Of a DNA stretch of 64,000 nt, positions 33,477 to 44,405 are shown piece after piece (positions within the stretch are counted from its first letter, which is position 1; every line of letters starts with the position of its first letter). The translations under genes were made by a program, and so were the position numbers. The stretch covers positions 62,001 through 126,000 of the forward strand of contig JAGFMI010000017.1 in NCBI GenBank assembly GCA_021030905.1. The letters are read 5' to 3'. The notes under the pieces are model-generated. The model was not told the DNA's origin. It was given only the letters and a program-made list of their open reading frames with translations, and ran no database searches. The DNA comes from Pyrenula massariospora (lineage: Eukaryota > Ascomycota > Eurotiomycetes > Pyrenulales > Pyrenulaceae).

Positions 33477-35112
33477 ATGGCACGTCAAACGGTTGTCCAG
33501 CTCCAAGAGGAGCGCATCGAAGAGCACGCACAAGAAGTGGTCCAGGACAAACCTAAGCGTAAATGGCAAAGCTACATATGGGACAGTCTGGATAAATCGC
33601 CCGAAGAAAGAGCTTTCTTATTCAAAATCGACCTAGCCCTGCTCTCTTTTGCATCTCTCGGGTACCTTATCAAATACCTGGATCAGTCTAATATCAACAA
33701 TGCCTTCGTTTCTGGCATGTGAGTTGGCTCGGTAAACTCAATGTTTCCGAAGTGAAAGACTGACCATTCTTTGCAGGCAGAAAGACCTTAGTCTGTATGG
33801 TAATGAGCTCAATTACATGCAAACCTGCTGGACCGTCGGATATGTCATTGGAGAGATTCCAAGCAATCTAGTATTGACGAGAATTCGACCTTCAATTTGG
33901 ATACCTACCCTCGAAGTCGTGTGGACTATTCTCACCTTTAGTACTTCTCGCTGCTCTACAGCTAAGCAGATATACGTGGTTCGCTTTTTCGTCGGACTCT
34001 TCGAGAGCGGGTTTTACCCTGGAATGCAGTATGTGATCGGATCGTGGTATCGTAAGGACGAGCTGGCAAAGCGTTCGTGTATATTTCATACTTCGGCCGC
34101 TATTGCCACGATGTTTAGCGGGTACTTGATGGCATCGGTCTACCATCTTAACGGTCAAGGTGGCTTTCGCGGCTGGCAATGGCTTTTCCTGGTTGACGGA
34201 ATCATTTCATTACCGATTGCACTCGCAGGATTCTTCATTTTGCCAGATGTACCCGAGATCACCAAAGCATTCTACTTGACGCCAGAAGAACGAGCTTTTG
34301 CCCAAAAAAGGATGGAACTCGAAGGTCGAAAGGGCCGGCAACCGTACACAAAGAAAAAAGTGCGCGGCATCTTCAGCTCCTGGCATATTTACTTGTTGAC
34401 ACTACTCTATGTCTGCTTCAATAACGGCAATGCTGGAGCGGTTCCGGTCTTTGCGCAGTATCTGAAGGACTCCAAGGATCCAAAATACGAGGTTTGGCAG
34501 ATCAACGTATACCCGACGACAACGAACGCAGTGCAGGTGGTAACGACGCTAGCCTATGCATGGACTTCTGATACTATCTTCAATGGTGCCCGGTGGCCGC
34601 CGATTTTATTTGGCGGGATCATGAATATTATTTGCTATACCTCGCTTGCGATATGGAAAATTCCTGTTGGCTGGAAATGGGCTTGTTTCATACTCATGGG
34701 CTCTGGTGGTGGACTATCTGGTCTGTGCTTCGCATGGGCACACGAGATCTGCGCAGACAACAATGAGGAGCGTGCTCTTGTCACTGCTACCATGAACGAA
34801 ATGGCCTATGTCTGCCAAGCTTGGCTGCCGCTAATCATTTGGCAACAAATAGAGGCGCCGGAGTATCAAAAAGGGTACATTACAGCTGTCTTCATTTCGG
34901 CGCTCATGATCGCCACGGCGTTCATAATTCGAAGGCTGCATCGAATACAGAACAAGCAGTGAGTCCGACCTATAGCCAGAGTGATAGCTTTGAAATCTAG
35001 ACTGACCTCGAACAGGAAAGCTATAGAACGAAGCTTGCGCCTTGACCGGGAATCTCAATCTTCCGGTGCGCGATCGGCCGAGGTAGATGTAGACAAGAAG
35101 GCGGTCTCTTAG
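33477..35112 (+). CDS. MFS transporter, Dal5/Liz1-type anion:cation symporter
   Basis: Plasma-membrane importer of the allantoate/pantothenate/biotin (ACS) family. Exons are 33477-33718, 33777-34958 and 35016-35112, with introns of 58 and 57 nt; about 506 aa. Diagnostic runs are [98 protein letters not shown] and [20 protein letters not shown], closest in style to the fungal pantothenate transporter Liz1/Fen2. Twelve membrane segments are expected. Members of the same family carry allantoate, nicotinate, vitamins, thiosulfate or sulfonates (yeast Soa1), so substrate assignment is open. Next to a TauD-type dioxygenase and an FMO, a sulfonate or other organic acid is a fair guess. The short last exon encodes a charged cytoplasmic tail. 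Confidence 0.9.
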
Positions 35113-35572
35113 GGATAGCCCTCTTCGGCCACACTTGTAGATCTGAGAATTTATAAAGAGCCGCCACCTAGACAATCTGCTCGAAATGCCTTGAGGCGCC
35201 TGAAAGCAGTAGACCGCCCCTACATGCTCGGCGTTGTTGACTCCTGGACAGCCCTTGCTCCGAATGCTTTCGGGCAATTGCACCTTGGAAGCCAGGGATC
35301 GAAATAATGACAAGGGCCGACCCATAGGCAGCCTAGTGGATGGCGTGCTTGAATGTCACCACCATCTTGTGCGGCCACAGAATGGCGTGCTTAAGGATTG
35401 AGGCGTGCTCGAACGGTCATTGATAAGCACCGTAGTTAAGAGTTGAAGCAGAGAATGCTGCCAATTGGACCGTCTCTAGCGAGATATTACCCACGTAATG
35501 TAGCTTGTTGCTCCGTCCATTGCATTTAGCTCGATATACGTTAGGAACAGCTGCCAAATTATGCGCACAAGA

Positions 35573-37255
35573 ATGGAGAAAAGGTACCTTGATGTTCGAT
35601 CCATAGCTGTCATCGGAGCAGGCGTAAGTGGCGTGGCTGCTGCCATTCAGCTGCATCGGATTGGTCTAGATGTCACGGTATACGAGCGTGGTACTCATGC
35701 TGGAGGTGTATGGTAAGGGGCCAAACGATTCGCTTAGGCAAACAAAGGGATTGACTGATCTAAGAAGGGTTTATGACGAGCAGGCCGCAAGTGATGCGGC
35801 ATATCCTTCTATATTGCCTTCGATAGGCGACTCACCAGACAGTGACGAAGACGATGAGAGGCAGAATTTGAACAATAGAGGTAATTCTCACGTCAATAAT
35901 CAAGGGAAATCTGATAAACAATTGAGACATGCGCCTCCAGGGTCAGTGAAATAATTTGCCGTACTCATTAGATCGCTAACGTTGGATTGATCAGACCAGC
36001 ATATGCAGGGTTAAAGAATAATGTCTCTACCATAGAGATGGAGATGCAATGTCACGCATGGAATCCGGGAACCGAAGAGTTTGTGCTACATGATATTCTT
36101 GCTGGATACATTCAGGACGCTGTCCGTGCGAATGGTATCGAGAATATCATTCAGTTCAACACTAGATTAAGGAAGCTTTCGAAAGTTGACGGAAAGTGGA
36201 AGGCCTCGACTTCGAAATTCATTGCAAGTTCTCCTGAAACGAGAACTATAGATTCAGAGCAGGTGAGAACAAGATGGATAGTAGCCGCCAAAAGGCTGAT
36301 CACGCCGGTATAGGATTTCGATGCAGTCGTAGTCGCCACTGGCCATTACCATGCTTGCAACATTCCGGACATTGAAGGACTCAGCCTCTGGAAGAAGAAT
36401 TTTCCTGACCGCGTCTATCATTCAAAGCTATATAGAACGCCGGACAGTTTTCGGGACCAAAATGTGCTGCTGGTCGGAGCTGGAGTCTCATCGACAGACA
36501 TCGCTCGTGAGCTCGGTCCGGTGGCTCGTTCAACATATCAAGTCAGCCGGGGCGGCATGTACGATCTACCGTCATTCCTGCTGCCAGAGAACGCTTCTCG
36601 AGTCGGCGCGATCCGAAGCTTTGATGCCTGCGGATCTGAAAGGACTGAGAGCGGTGCAATTTCCGGCACGGTAACTTTAATGTCAGGCCAGAGACTCTGT
36701 GATATCCATCGCGTCATTCTGTGTACGGGGTACCATGTCAGCTTCCCATTCATGAAGCAATTCCATGCCGATGGGGTAAGGGCGGAAGACGCCGACGAAA
36801 CCGTGCTCGTCACAGACGGACAGCAGACGCACAATCTTCACAAAGACATTTTCTATATCCCTGATCCAACTTTGTCATTTATCGGCGTTCCATATCACAT
36901 AGCCACTTTCTCTTTCTTTGAATTTCAAGCCATGGCTCTAGCAGCCGTATTTGCAGGTCAAACCCCGCTACCTTCAGAGGCTGAAATGAGGAGGCAGTAT
37001 CAGGAGCGGTTACGAGCCCAAGGAGCTGGTCGGACGTTCCATTCAATGAAGGATAAAGGAGCTGAGATACGGTACGTAGCAGACCTGGTCAACATGGTCA
37101 ACGACAACACCCACGGAGGGGTGAAGATGTCCGGCCACTCGCAACGATGGCTAGAAGCGTATGAGAGGCGGGTCCAAAGGCTCGAGGCTTTGTTTGCTCG
37201 AAAAGAAGGCGGTCATCCAGCTGAAGAGCGATCAAGCCTAGTGATCAATTGTTGA
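35573..37255 (+). CDS. Flavin-containing monooxygenase (FMO-like)
   Basis: An FAD- and NADPH-dependent monooxygenase that would oxygenate a soft nucleophile (N or S). Exons are 35573-35712, 35768-35941, 35995-36262 and 36314-37255, with introns of 55, 53 and 51 nt; about 507 aa. The FAD Rossmann motif is GAGVSGVAAA (15-24). PAYAGLKNNVSTIEMEMQCH is the usual substrate-side block. The ATGHYH motif lies near 202-207, the FMO fingerprint FPDRVYHSKLY (224-234) has Asp where the classical FxGxxxHxxxY has Gly, and the NADPH motif GAGVSSTDIA starts at 249. The late motif LCTGYHVSFPF is also present. The 51-nt third intron is needed to join SEQ to DFDAVVVATG; without it a stop follows. It lies downstream of the MFS gene on the same strand, 460 bp apart. 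Confidence 0.92.
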
Positions 37256-37649
37256 AGCTAAGTGCCCGCATATACGGCAATCATAAATACAAGGGTCGGA
37301 GGGAAAACACGCTATCCACGCGAGGTCACGTGAGCTTTCACGGACATTCAGGAACTTGACTTTGTATTTAGATTTGCCTCTGCCTAACCCTCTATCGAGA
37401 GAATAATGGTGAACTTTTTATGTACATCATATTAAAGAGTAGTCAGACCACCCAAAAGCTGAGTTCCGTCACTCAAGCTTGGTATGTGTTGGACCTTGAA
37501 CACCAGCGCAATGCAAGCTCAAAACTCAAGAGAACCCGATGCTCGCTTTGGACAAATAGCCTTCCCAAATGCATCCCGAATGTACAAATCCAATCCTGCA
37601 CTTTGCAAAGATTTTGCAAGATCAGAAAACCAAACGAAAAGACACGTCA
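37256..37649. other. Short intergenic gap between convergent genes
   Basis: About 390 bp between the FMO and GH79 stop codons. No gene seen. Confidence 0.5.
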
Positions 37650-39515
37650 TCACAGCTCCACCATGCCGATTCCCCATCCCAAAGCCGCAGCAATCAGCCC
37701 GAGTATTGCTTCGTATTTTCCTATGACTAGTCGCGCCCCTGAATTCGGTTTGTTAGTCGAACTCGGACTTGGTCTTGCGGTGGTAACGCTGCTTGTTGCA
37801 TTCGCAAACACACCTGCCGTGCCACTCGCGGTAGAATTACTCGCCGCTTGTGTTCCTCCACTGCTGGTCCCCGCGACGCCTTGTGTCGGCGGGCAACTTC
37901 CCCCAATCTTCGTGTTTGACCCGATCTCACTTCCGATATTCGCAACAACAGCCTCCGAGTCCCGGACATTGAACGTCGCTTTGCCTGAGTCATCAATCTG
38001 GACAGTTTCAGGGGCGTGATTAGCATCTTCGCTTGGCTTGCCGTCAGAGGACTCGTAGGAGATGCCATTCCAAGTGGTGCCTGAAGTTGCGTCGGCCGAG
38101 TCGGCGGTTAGGCGGGAGATGTGTAGGGTTTTGCCAGCCAGAGAAGAGTCGAGATTAAGTGTTACGCCGAGAGACGGAATGGAGGAGTCAGATGAGGAAG
38201 TGGAGGATGTGAGCTTAGTATTGATGACGGTTACGGAAGCAAGAGCATTGTCTTGGTATGAAGCGTAGGCTGCGACGCGGTTCTCATATCCGTCTGAGAG
38301 ATTATCGAAGGTCAGGTTTGCAATCCGCGTAGAGCAGCCTTTGCCAATAATAGATGTCATGGCGGCGAAGGCATAATAGTTGGGTCGTACATGGGGGTCG
38401 TTGCCATACATTGGGATTGGTTGCCAGGCAGAAGCGTTACTGTTATCTGTCATGTGCATGTTGACACCAGAGATGTTAAGGGTGGCAGCGTAAAGGAAAA
38501 AGTTTAGGGTCCATAAACTGCTGGCGAATGTATTTGTAATGCCGTCCATGCCGACAGGTCCAACAGATTGCATCTCTCTAAGATAATAAGGGAAGCCGGA
38601 GTCGGAGGCTTGCTTGACTTGTTTGGTCCATTCAGCGAACTGGGTGTACGTAGTTGACAAGTCAGTAAAGAGCTCGATACTGAGGTCGTACGTCGAAACG
38701 CCAATGTAGTAATAATAATCATGTTGATTCCAGGCAGCGATCAAAGGGTCAGATGAACCATTGGCCTTGTTTGTAATTCCTCCAAGGACCAAGTCCTTGA
38801 TTTCGAAACTAGTCCCAATCGTCGAAGCCGTGTTTGCAGGTTCGAAGAAATTCGAGTGTATGCCGTTTGGCTTAAGAACTTGGTCGTAAATCGCCTGTGA
38901 CCGATCGCGCCACTGCTGGGCGTAGACTTGGCCTGACCATGGCCCTGTGCGAAAGCCATTCTTCGCATACAGGTCAGGTTCATTGCCTACCTCGTAGGCC
39001 ACCAAATTGACGTTGGTCATCATTTCCCTCGCCGCATTGGCTGTGGCTACAATCTGCTTTATGTAATCGGAAGCTTGGTATGCAAGGTTGATCCCAAAGA
39101 TAATTGGAGTGTCCTTGGGAAAGCGATTTAGGGCCTTGAAATAGCTTGGACCGATGAACATAGAGTCTGACGCAATGTTCCCCTGACCTGTTGTATGAGG
39201 ATTTTTTGCGACTTGGTAGTCCTTAAAGTCATTTTGCCAAATGAAGTAATCTGCCGTATTTCCACCCAGCCGTATTGCGGGCGGTGCGCCTGTGTTGTCT
39301 GCTAAGTTTTGCAACAAATTTACCGACAGGTCATTCTTCTGCTCTCCTCCCGCGAACGAGTATAGGTTTGACGGTTCGATTCCGAAGCCAGCGAATGAGC
39401 GATCGAGAACTTGAGAGGCATCATTAGGTGGAGAGACGGAGGGCGAAAGAGTAAGTGAATTCTGCGAAGCGACTAGGCTGAGGTGCAAGGCGACGAGTCG
39501 CCAAGACAGATGCAT
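37650..39515 (-). CDS. GPI-anchored GH79 beta-glucuronidase-like enzyme
   Basis: A secreted glycoside hydrolase of family 79 (fungal branch), expected to release glucuronic or 4-O-methylglucuronic acid from arabinogalactan-type glycans. Intronless, 621 aa. A signal peptide spans about 1-18. The TIM-barrel has FAGFGIEPSNLYSF, PPAIRLGGNTADYFIW, the acid/base Glu179 in AYEVGNEPDLYA and a likely nucleophile Glu314 in YYLREMQSVGP. The C-terminal beta domain includes VTVINTKL and LHISRLTADSADATSG. A Ser/Thr-rich stalk (540-590) leads to a hydrophobic tail after NSGARLVIGKYEAI, consistent with a GPI anchor, so the enzyme would be held at the wall or membrane. The catalytic pair is inferred by motif position. 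The exact sugar specificity is uncertain. Confidence 0.88.
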   Translation of the reverse strand: MHLSWRLVALHLSLVASQNSLTLSPSVSPPNDASQVLDRSFAGFGIEPSNLYSFAGGEQKNDLSVNLLQNLADNTGAPPAIRLGGNTADYFIWQNDFKDYQVAKNPHTTGQGNIASDSMFIGPSYFKALNRFPKDTPIIFGINLAYQASDYIKQIVATANAAREMMTNVNLVAYEVGNEPDLYAKNGFRTGPWSGQVYAQQWRDRSQAIYDQVLKPNGIHSNFFEPANTASTIGTSFEIKDLVLGGITNKANGSSDPLIAAWNQHDYYYYIGVSTYDLSIELFTDLSTTYTQFAEWTKQVKQASDSGFPYYLREMQSVGPVGMDGITNTFASSLWTLNFFLYAATLNISGVNMHMTDNSNASAWQPIPMYGNDPHVRPNYYAFAAMTSIIGKGCSTRIANLTFDNLSDGYENRVAAYASYQDNALASVTVINTKLTSSTSSSDSSIPSLGVTLNLDSSLAGKTLHISRLTADSADATSGTTWNGISYESSDGKPSEDANHAPETVQIDDSGKATFNVRDSEAVVANIGSEIGSNTKIGGSCPPTQGVAGTSSGGTQAASNSTASGTAGVFANATSSVTTARPSPSSTNKPNSGARLVIGKYEAILGLIAAALGWGIGMVEL

Positions 39516-40543
39516 CTATACCGAAATCACCCAATGCAATGCAATACAATGCTCAAACACAAAGATGCGCTGAATGAGTGAGTGAATGAATAATGTAGGG
39601 ACTGGTGATGCAGAACGAAAATGATTAGATTGGAAACGACAGGATGTTCGAAAGAGAAAGCAAGACGAGGGCTGATTTAATTGAAAGTAGGAAAGCTGGC
39701 AGCCGCCATTGAGGCAGAAACAGGTATGGCGGGCAACGAGGCTGTCCCAGAAAAAGGACAAGCAACTCGTTAGTAGCGGTGACCGTTCCGGCGGTGTTTA
39801 CCTGCTGGATTCCGTTTGAGCAATCTCTCGGTATGCTATTACTGGTCTGGGGGGCGAGCGCCAGCCTCGGTGGATTCACACGGCACGTCATGATGAGCAT
39901 CACGAATCAGGAACACATCACCGATCCGTCACCGCGCCAGCCGAGACAATGGTGGATTCAGAGTCGAGATCAATGGTCGACAATAGTTTCTTCTCTTCCT
40001 GCGAGCAGTGAATCGCATGCTTTTCAATGCAAACAGCCAGTGCCTTGGCGAAGCTTTGGTGAATACAAAGTATAATTTGAATGCAGCGGTTTGTGGAATG
40101 CCGGGGGGCAGCACGAGCACGAGCCGCATGCATGCTGTGCCTTGATTCCCAGGGGCTGGTTCGGCGAGCGTCAGCGCTTGGGTTGGCAAACGGCCCGTGG
40201 GGTATGCACCTTATCCGATCAACGAATCCAATCATCGCCAGGCTGGGCATCTCGTAATGTTGGATGGGAACGGTCGGAAGCCACTGATTACGAGTTTTGG
40301 AAGAAAGTTCCCCTATCTAGTAGACCGTTCTATATAGGGTACACGGTTCCTGTCTTTCTGGAAATTAACGTTGATCGGTACTGCCAAGAGTGCTACGAAG
40401 CTGCAGAGAAAACAGCTAGACTGACGCTCCTGGGGAACCCTCCATCTTCTTGAATCACAGCGCTGGTGAGATGCTACCTACCAAAAACACGTCGCTACAA
40501 TGGGTATCTCTCGCCACAGAATTCCTAAACTCCTGCTCTTAGC
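39516..40543. other. Intergenic, GH79 promoter side
   Basis: 1 kb with no supported gene; the scattered frames mirror each other. Confidence 0.5.
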
Positions 40544-42351
40544 TCATGCCTTTCCAAGCCCAACCAACACTAGCAATGAGACGTTCATAACCACCAAAAC
40601 AAGCCAGATGATGATTGCAAGAATGCTGACAATCCACCCATTTTTCATGCTTAATCCATCGTCGTGATTTTGATGCTCTAAGACGCCACCTTCAACGGAT
40701 GTGTTTTGCACGTTCCCTTCTCCCTCGGTGTGCGGAACAGTCATGAACCTGCTCCGACATGTAAAATAAATCAAAGGTGCCGTCACGAATGGCAGAATCA
40801 CGCTCAGAACGACTTGACTCGCCGTCAAGGCGACATTGAGCCCTTCTCGTCCTACAGCCGCTGCAATGATGATGCTTGGCGTGATGCTGATGGCTCTTGT
40901 AATTAATCGCCGCATCCACGGAGCGATGGTCCAATTGAGCATGCCTTCACTTACCATCTGCCCCGCCATTGTGCACACTATACCAGCTGATGTACCCGAA
41001 AGAAGTAGAGCAACAGCAAAAATTGCACCGGCAGCCGGGCTAAGGCTGTGTGACAACAATGAGTGAATGCCGAAAAGGTCTGCATCTCCTGCAGTGCCAT
41101 TATCATGAAGCGAAGAGCCTGCCACGATGAGGATAGCACTATTGACAAAAAGCGCAAATGAGAATAGAGAGGTAGCGAGCTCGACCACGGAGTACTTTAG
41201 GCATGCTTTGATCGCGTGTACAGAAGGACGGTATTCTGTAGTGCTTCGGGCAGGCGACGAGTCGTTGGTTGCCGTGGAAGGATCATGGACAAGAATGTTC
41301 CCAGCGTCGATGTCAAATTGCCGAAGACGTGACTGCACAACCCCCGAGCCGAGAAATATGGAGTGTGGCATGACCGTAGCGCCAAGGATCCCACAAGACA
41401 GATATATGCCATTTCCTTCAACCACGGTAGAAGATGGTAGATAGCCTCGGAAGACTTCGGCTGTCGAGGTGTCCTTAATGAAAGATAGTTGAATACAAAA
41501 GCAGACGACCACCCCGAAAACTAACGACATTACAAAATACTCAAAGAGACGCAGTCGAGTCATCGTTCCGGACGGGTTGTAGAAGAACAGGATTATGAGG
41601 ACGTCCACAAGGGTGATCGCACAGCCAGCGACAAGAGGAATATGAAATAGGAGGTTGAGAGCAATAGCAGAGCCAATGACCTGCGGTCCATGTCAATGAT
41701 AAGTAAGAAAAAAAGAACAGAAAGTTATACTTCTGCGATATCTGTGGCAATGATTGCCGCTTCAGAGAACAAATAGAGGATGAGATTCAGCCATTTGGGC
41801 AGATGAGCCCTACAGTTCTCGGCCAGATTCAGGCCTGTCACACTGCCGAGTTTGATGCAGAGAGATTGTAAGAATATTGCAATGAGATTCGACATCAATA
41901 CAATGAACAAGAGACCGAACTTCGTGTCGGCGCCGGCTGCGACATCGGTTGCGTAATTTCCAGGGTCGATGTAGGCCACAGAGATGAGAAACCCGGGCCC
42001 AACAAATTGCGCATACTTGACGAGGACTCTCCATGTCTCTTGTGAGCAGCGGTGCAATTTTTCTCTCACGGGTTGTACTCTGGAGCCGGCCTTGTCGGTT
42101 TTTGCTGGCCTGACAATTGTCTGTTCCGGCTTCGTTGATTTTCTTCTCTTTTGTTCAGGAGTCCAAAAAGCGTCTGTGGCACCCAATGCCTCGTCATTTG
42201 TGCCTCCTCTTTGGCTGTGGCTCCGTTGCTCCCGCGCGTTGGCGATGCCGTTGAGGTCCTGGCGTGTCGTGAGATCCGCATTCAGGGCTGCTGGGCTTTG
42301 GTTGTAATCAGGATGGTCCAATGTGTCATCGTTGCGAGAAGGGCAATTCAT
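40544..42351 (-). CDS. Nramp-family divalent metal transporter (Smf-like)
   Basis: Proton-coupled Mn2+/Fe2+ importer, plasma membrane or endosome. Two exons: 41731-42351 and 40544-41680, joined over a 50-nt intron (GTATAA...CCGCAG); about 585 aa. The metal-site DPGN motif is in VAYIDPGNYATDVAAGA (129-132), and the second conserved motif is ATVMPHSIFLGSG. About eleven hydrophobic segments can be traced, including QFVGPGFLISVAYI, LLFIVLMSNLIAIFLQSLCI and SEAAIIATDIAEVIGSAIAL across the intron. The first 110 residues are a polar, charged cytoplasmic tail. The open frame extends 14 codons upstream but has no ATG there, so translation should begin at 42351 (MNCPSRNDD). The central loop after RQFDIDAGN is Ser/Thr-rich, typical of fungal Smf proteins. 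Confidence 0.93.
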
Positions 42352-43304
42352 GGCGGGAGACTGAGCCTGCCAGGAGGCACATAGAGGCAGCAATGAACAC
42401 AGACAAACGAAAGATGGACACTCAGTATGAGGAGCACAATCAAGACTATGTCCTTAGTCGCTCTCTGGCTTGATTCTTCAATTCGTCATTGATCGAAACT
42501 CGCGATCCCGCAAATGCCCGACATCGATCGTTAGCGGGCCCCCGCATCTTCGCTACTGTGGCCTTAAATAAGGGCCAAACGATTCACGTACATAGTAAGC
42601 CGGCATGAATGTGTGCCGAGGCAGACGCGTGGTGTCTGACCTGATCGATGAAGTGAGCAAATCAGACTGAGACGCAAGTGAGTCCAGATCTTTTTCGAGG
42701 ATACCTACTTACGCGATTCAGCCGTGGGCGTTGCACGAGAGACGCGGTGCAGGAGGCGTACCTGGGTGGCGCTCGGCTATGCTCACAACGGCAGCCTCGG
42801 TTCCCGATTCAGGCTTCCGGCTGCTTTCTCCGTCTGTCCGGGCTGACCAAAAGACTCCCCAATCTGGCGACACTTTGGCGCCTCCCATGCATGAACTTCT
42901 GTGCCATCTGCGCCCTTGCTCTAGACCCGCATGGCCAGGTACATCACCTATCGTTCAACAATCATGGTTTTCCTGGTAGAAGGTACGGCACGTTCCGTTG
43001 ACGAGAATGTCCAAGGAGCACAGCAGGGCTAAGGTAGCGGGGCAAAGTTTGATCTTCTTGGAATATTGATCTTGCTTGCGAACAAATATTGTGAGCAGCA
43101 AAGGTTTCACAAGAAATGACACTGAGAAAAAGAAACAACAATGAAACGGCACGATGATATTGAGACAGGGGAATTTCAAATTCTCTCAATCAAGAAAAAT
43201 TTGAAAAGGCAATGAAAAAATTACTGTGGAATGACAGCGAAATCTATTCAACTTTGAAGTCCCCCACGCCGGCGTGGATGCTTACCTGTTTTTCTGGCTA
43301 ATGT
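42352..43304. other. Intergenic, Nramp promoter side
   Basis: 950 bp with no supported gene. Short open frames near 42700-43000 lack family signatures. Confidence 0.45.
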
Positions 43305-44405
43305 TCAACGTCGACTGAGCCCTTGCGGACTGGGAGGCGAAATCTTGATCTCCAGTATGTCTTCTCCGGAAAAAGCAATCTTCTTCTCTTGCATTCTTGT
43401 GTATGCGGCTGGCACTCTCGAAGAGTTCGATTTCTGGACTACACATGGTGTGGCTGCTAGTACTCGCGGGGAAGTACAATATGGCTGGTGTCCAGCCGGC
43501 ATTCTCGACCAATGGGGCTCCGGAGAGTCGTCTTGCGCAGTCGCCAGTCTTGAAGACGCACAGGAACGTTCAATGGCCGGGCTTTGCGGAGTATACCCAG
43601 TTATCGTGTCCGCATCTGCAGTTAGAGAGATTGTTGCAGCTCTCGGCACCATAGAAGGAGGTATCCAGGCCTTCCGTGCCCATGTGTTGCGGGTGTATCC
43701 GGAAGATGATTCCCCGAATGAGTTCCTTCGAACGGGTAAACCAATAAGCTCTGCTGGTTCAGAAGGTGGTGAGGTAGAGCTAAAGGTGTGTGCGGCAAAC
43801 GACCCAGCCAATTGCTCGCTAGGTTGGCTCTTTGTGTTAGAACGTTTAGTCTCCTTTTCTTGCTGTCGATTGTTTCCTGCATATGGGCCATCTATGGAGT
43901 CTACTTCCATTTCAGTCTGGTCCACCTGTGCAAACTGGCTCTGCGCATATGTCATCTTGTTAATCGCTTCAAGCAGCAGCGTCTGCTGCTCCTCCGCTAG
44001 CTTCTGTTGCTCTTGTGCCTCCTCGCTACCAGCCCTCGGAGTTCCATGCAGTGAATGCTTAAATTGCCTCCTTACGGCCTTGACCTTGACCTTGGCATTC
44101 TCGCTACCAGCCTTCGGAGTTCCCCGTAGCGACTGCTTCCGTTGCTTCTTTACGGTGTTGTTCTTAACTCTTGCATCCTCGAGCCTCCTTCTCTCCTCCT
44201 CCCCGGCTACTTTTCGAAGCTCTCCTATGACATCCCGCTTCGCTCCTGCTGGTGTCTCTCCAGCTCCCATTAATCCTTGCCTATTTGCCTCCCTCTCGCC
44301 TCTTGTTCCTTCAATTGCATACAGGATCCGATGAAGGTACTTACACTCAGCCCTCTTCTGCTCCGATGTTTGGTCCCTGTCTAACCGCTTGGTGGACGAT
44401 GGCAT
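43305..44405 (-). CDS. Low-complexity orphan protein with duplicated 26-residue repeat
   Basis: 366 aa from the ATG at 44405 (MPSSTKRLDRDQTSEQKRAE), intronless as read. I do not recognise it. The first 160 residues are charged and probably helical. They include two tandem 26-residue units, both ending SL(R/H)GTP(K/R)AGSE, encoded by 78-bp repeats at about 44022-44099 and 44100-44177. A Gln/Glu/Ala coil follows, then a Ser/Thr/Pro-rich disordered second half with no Cys-rich or membrane region. The opposite strand is also open for 329 codons (43345-44334), but that frame is Ser/Cys/Leu-rich in the pattern expected of an antisense shadow. Lysine/arginine-rich runs (VKKQRKQ, VRRQFKH) could serve as nuclear signals. 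An ordinary coding gene is likely but unproven. Confidence 0.5.
   Translation of the reverse strand: MPSSTKRLDRDQTSEQKRAECKYLHRILYAIEGTRGEREANRQGLMGAGETPAGAKRDVIGELRKVAGEEERRRLEDARVKNNTVKKQRKQSLRGTPKAGSENAKVKVKAVRRQFKHSLHGTPRAGSEEAQEQQKLAEEQQTLLLEAINKMTYAQSQFAQVDQTEMEVDSIDGPYAGNNRQQEKETKRSNTKSQPSEQLAGSFAAHTFSSTSPPSEPAELIGLPVRRNSFGESSSGYTRNTWARKAWIPPSMVPRAATISLTADADTITGYTPQSPAIERSCASSRLATAQDDSPEPHWSRMPAGHQPYCTSPRVLAATPCVVQKSNSSRVPAAYTRMQEKKIAFSGEDILEIKISPPSPQGLSRR
44022..44177 (-). repeat. Two tandem 78-bp units within coding sequence
   Basis: Imperfect direct duplication, both units starting ctcgctaccagcc and ggagttcc on the plus strand. The length is a multiple of three, so the reading frame is kept. 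The divergence between the units suggests an old rather than recent duplication. Confidence 0.8.

Noticed and set aside
43345-44334. 329-codon plus frame opposite the repeat protein
   Set aside because: Ser/Cys/Leu-rich composition typical of an antisense shadow; the minus strand has the repeat structure and a normal ATG. Not fully excluded.
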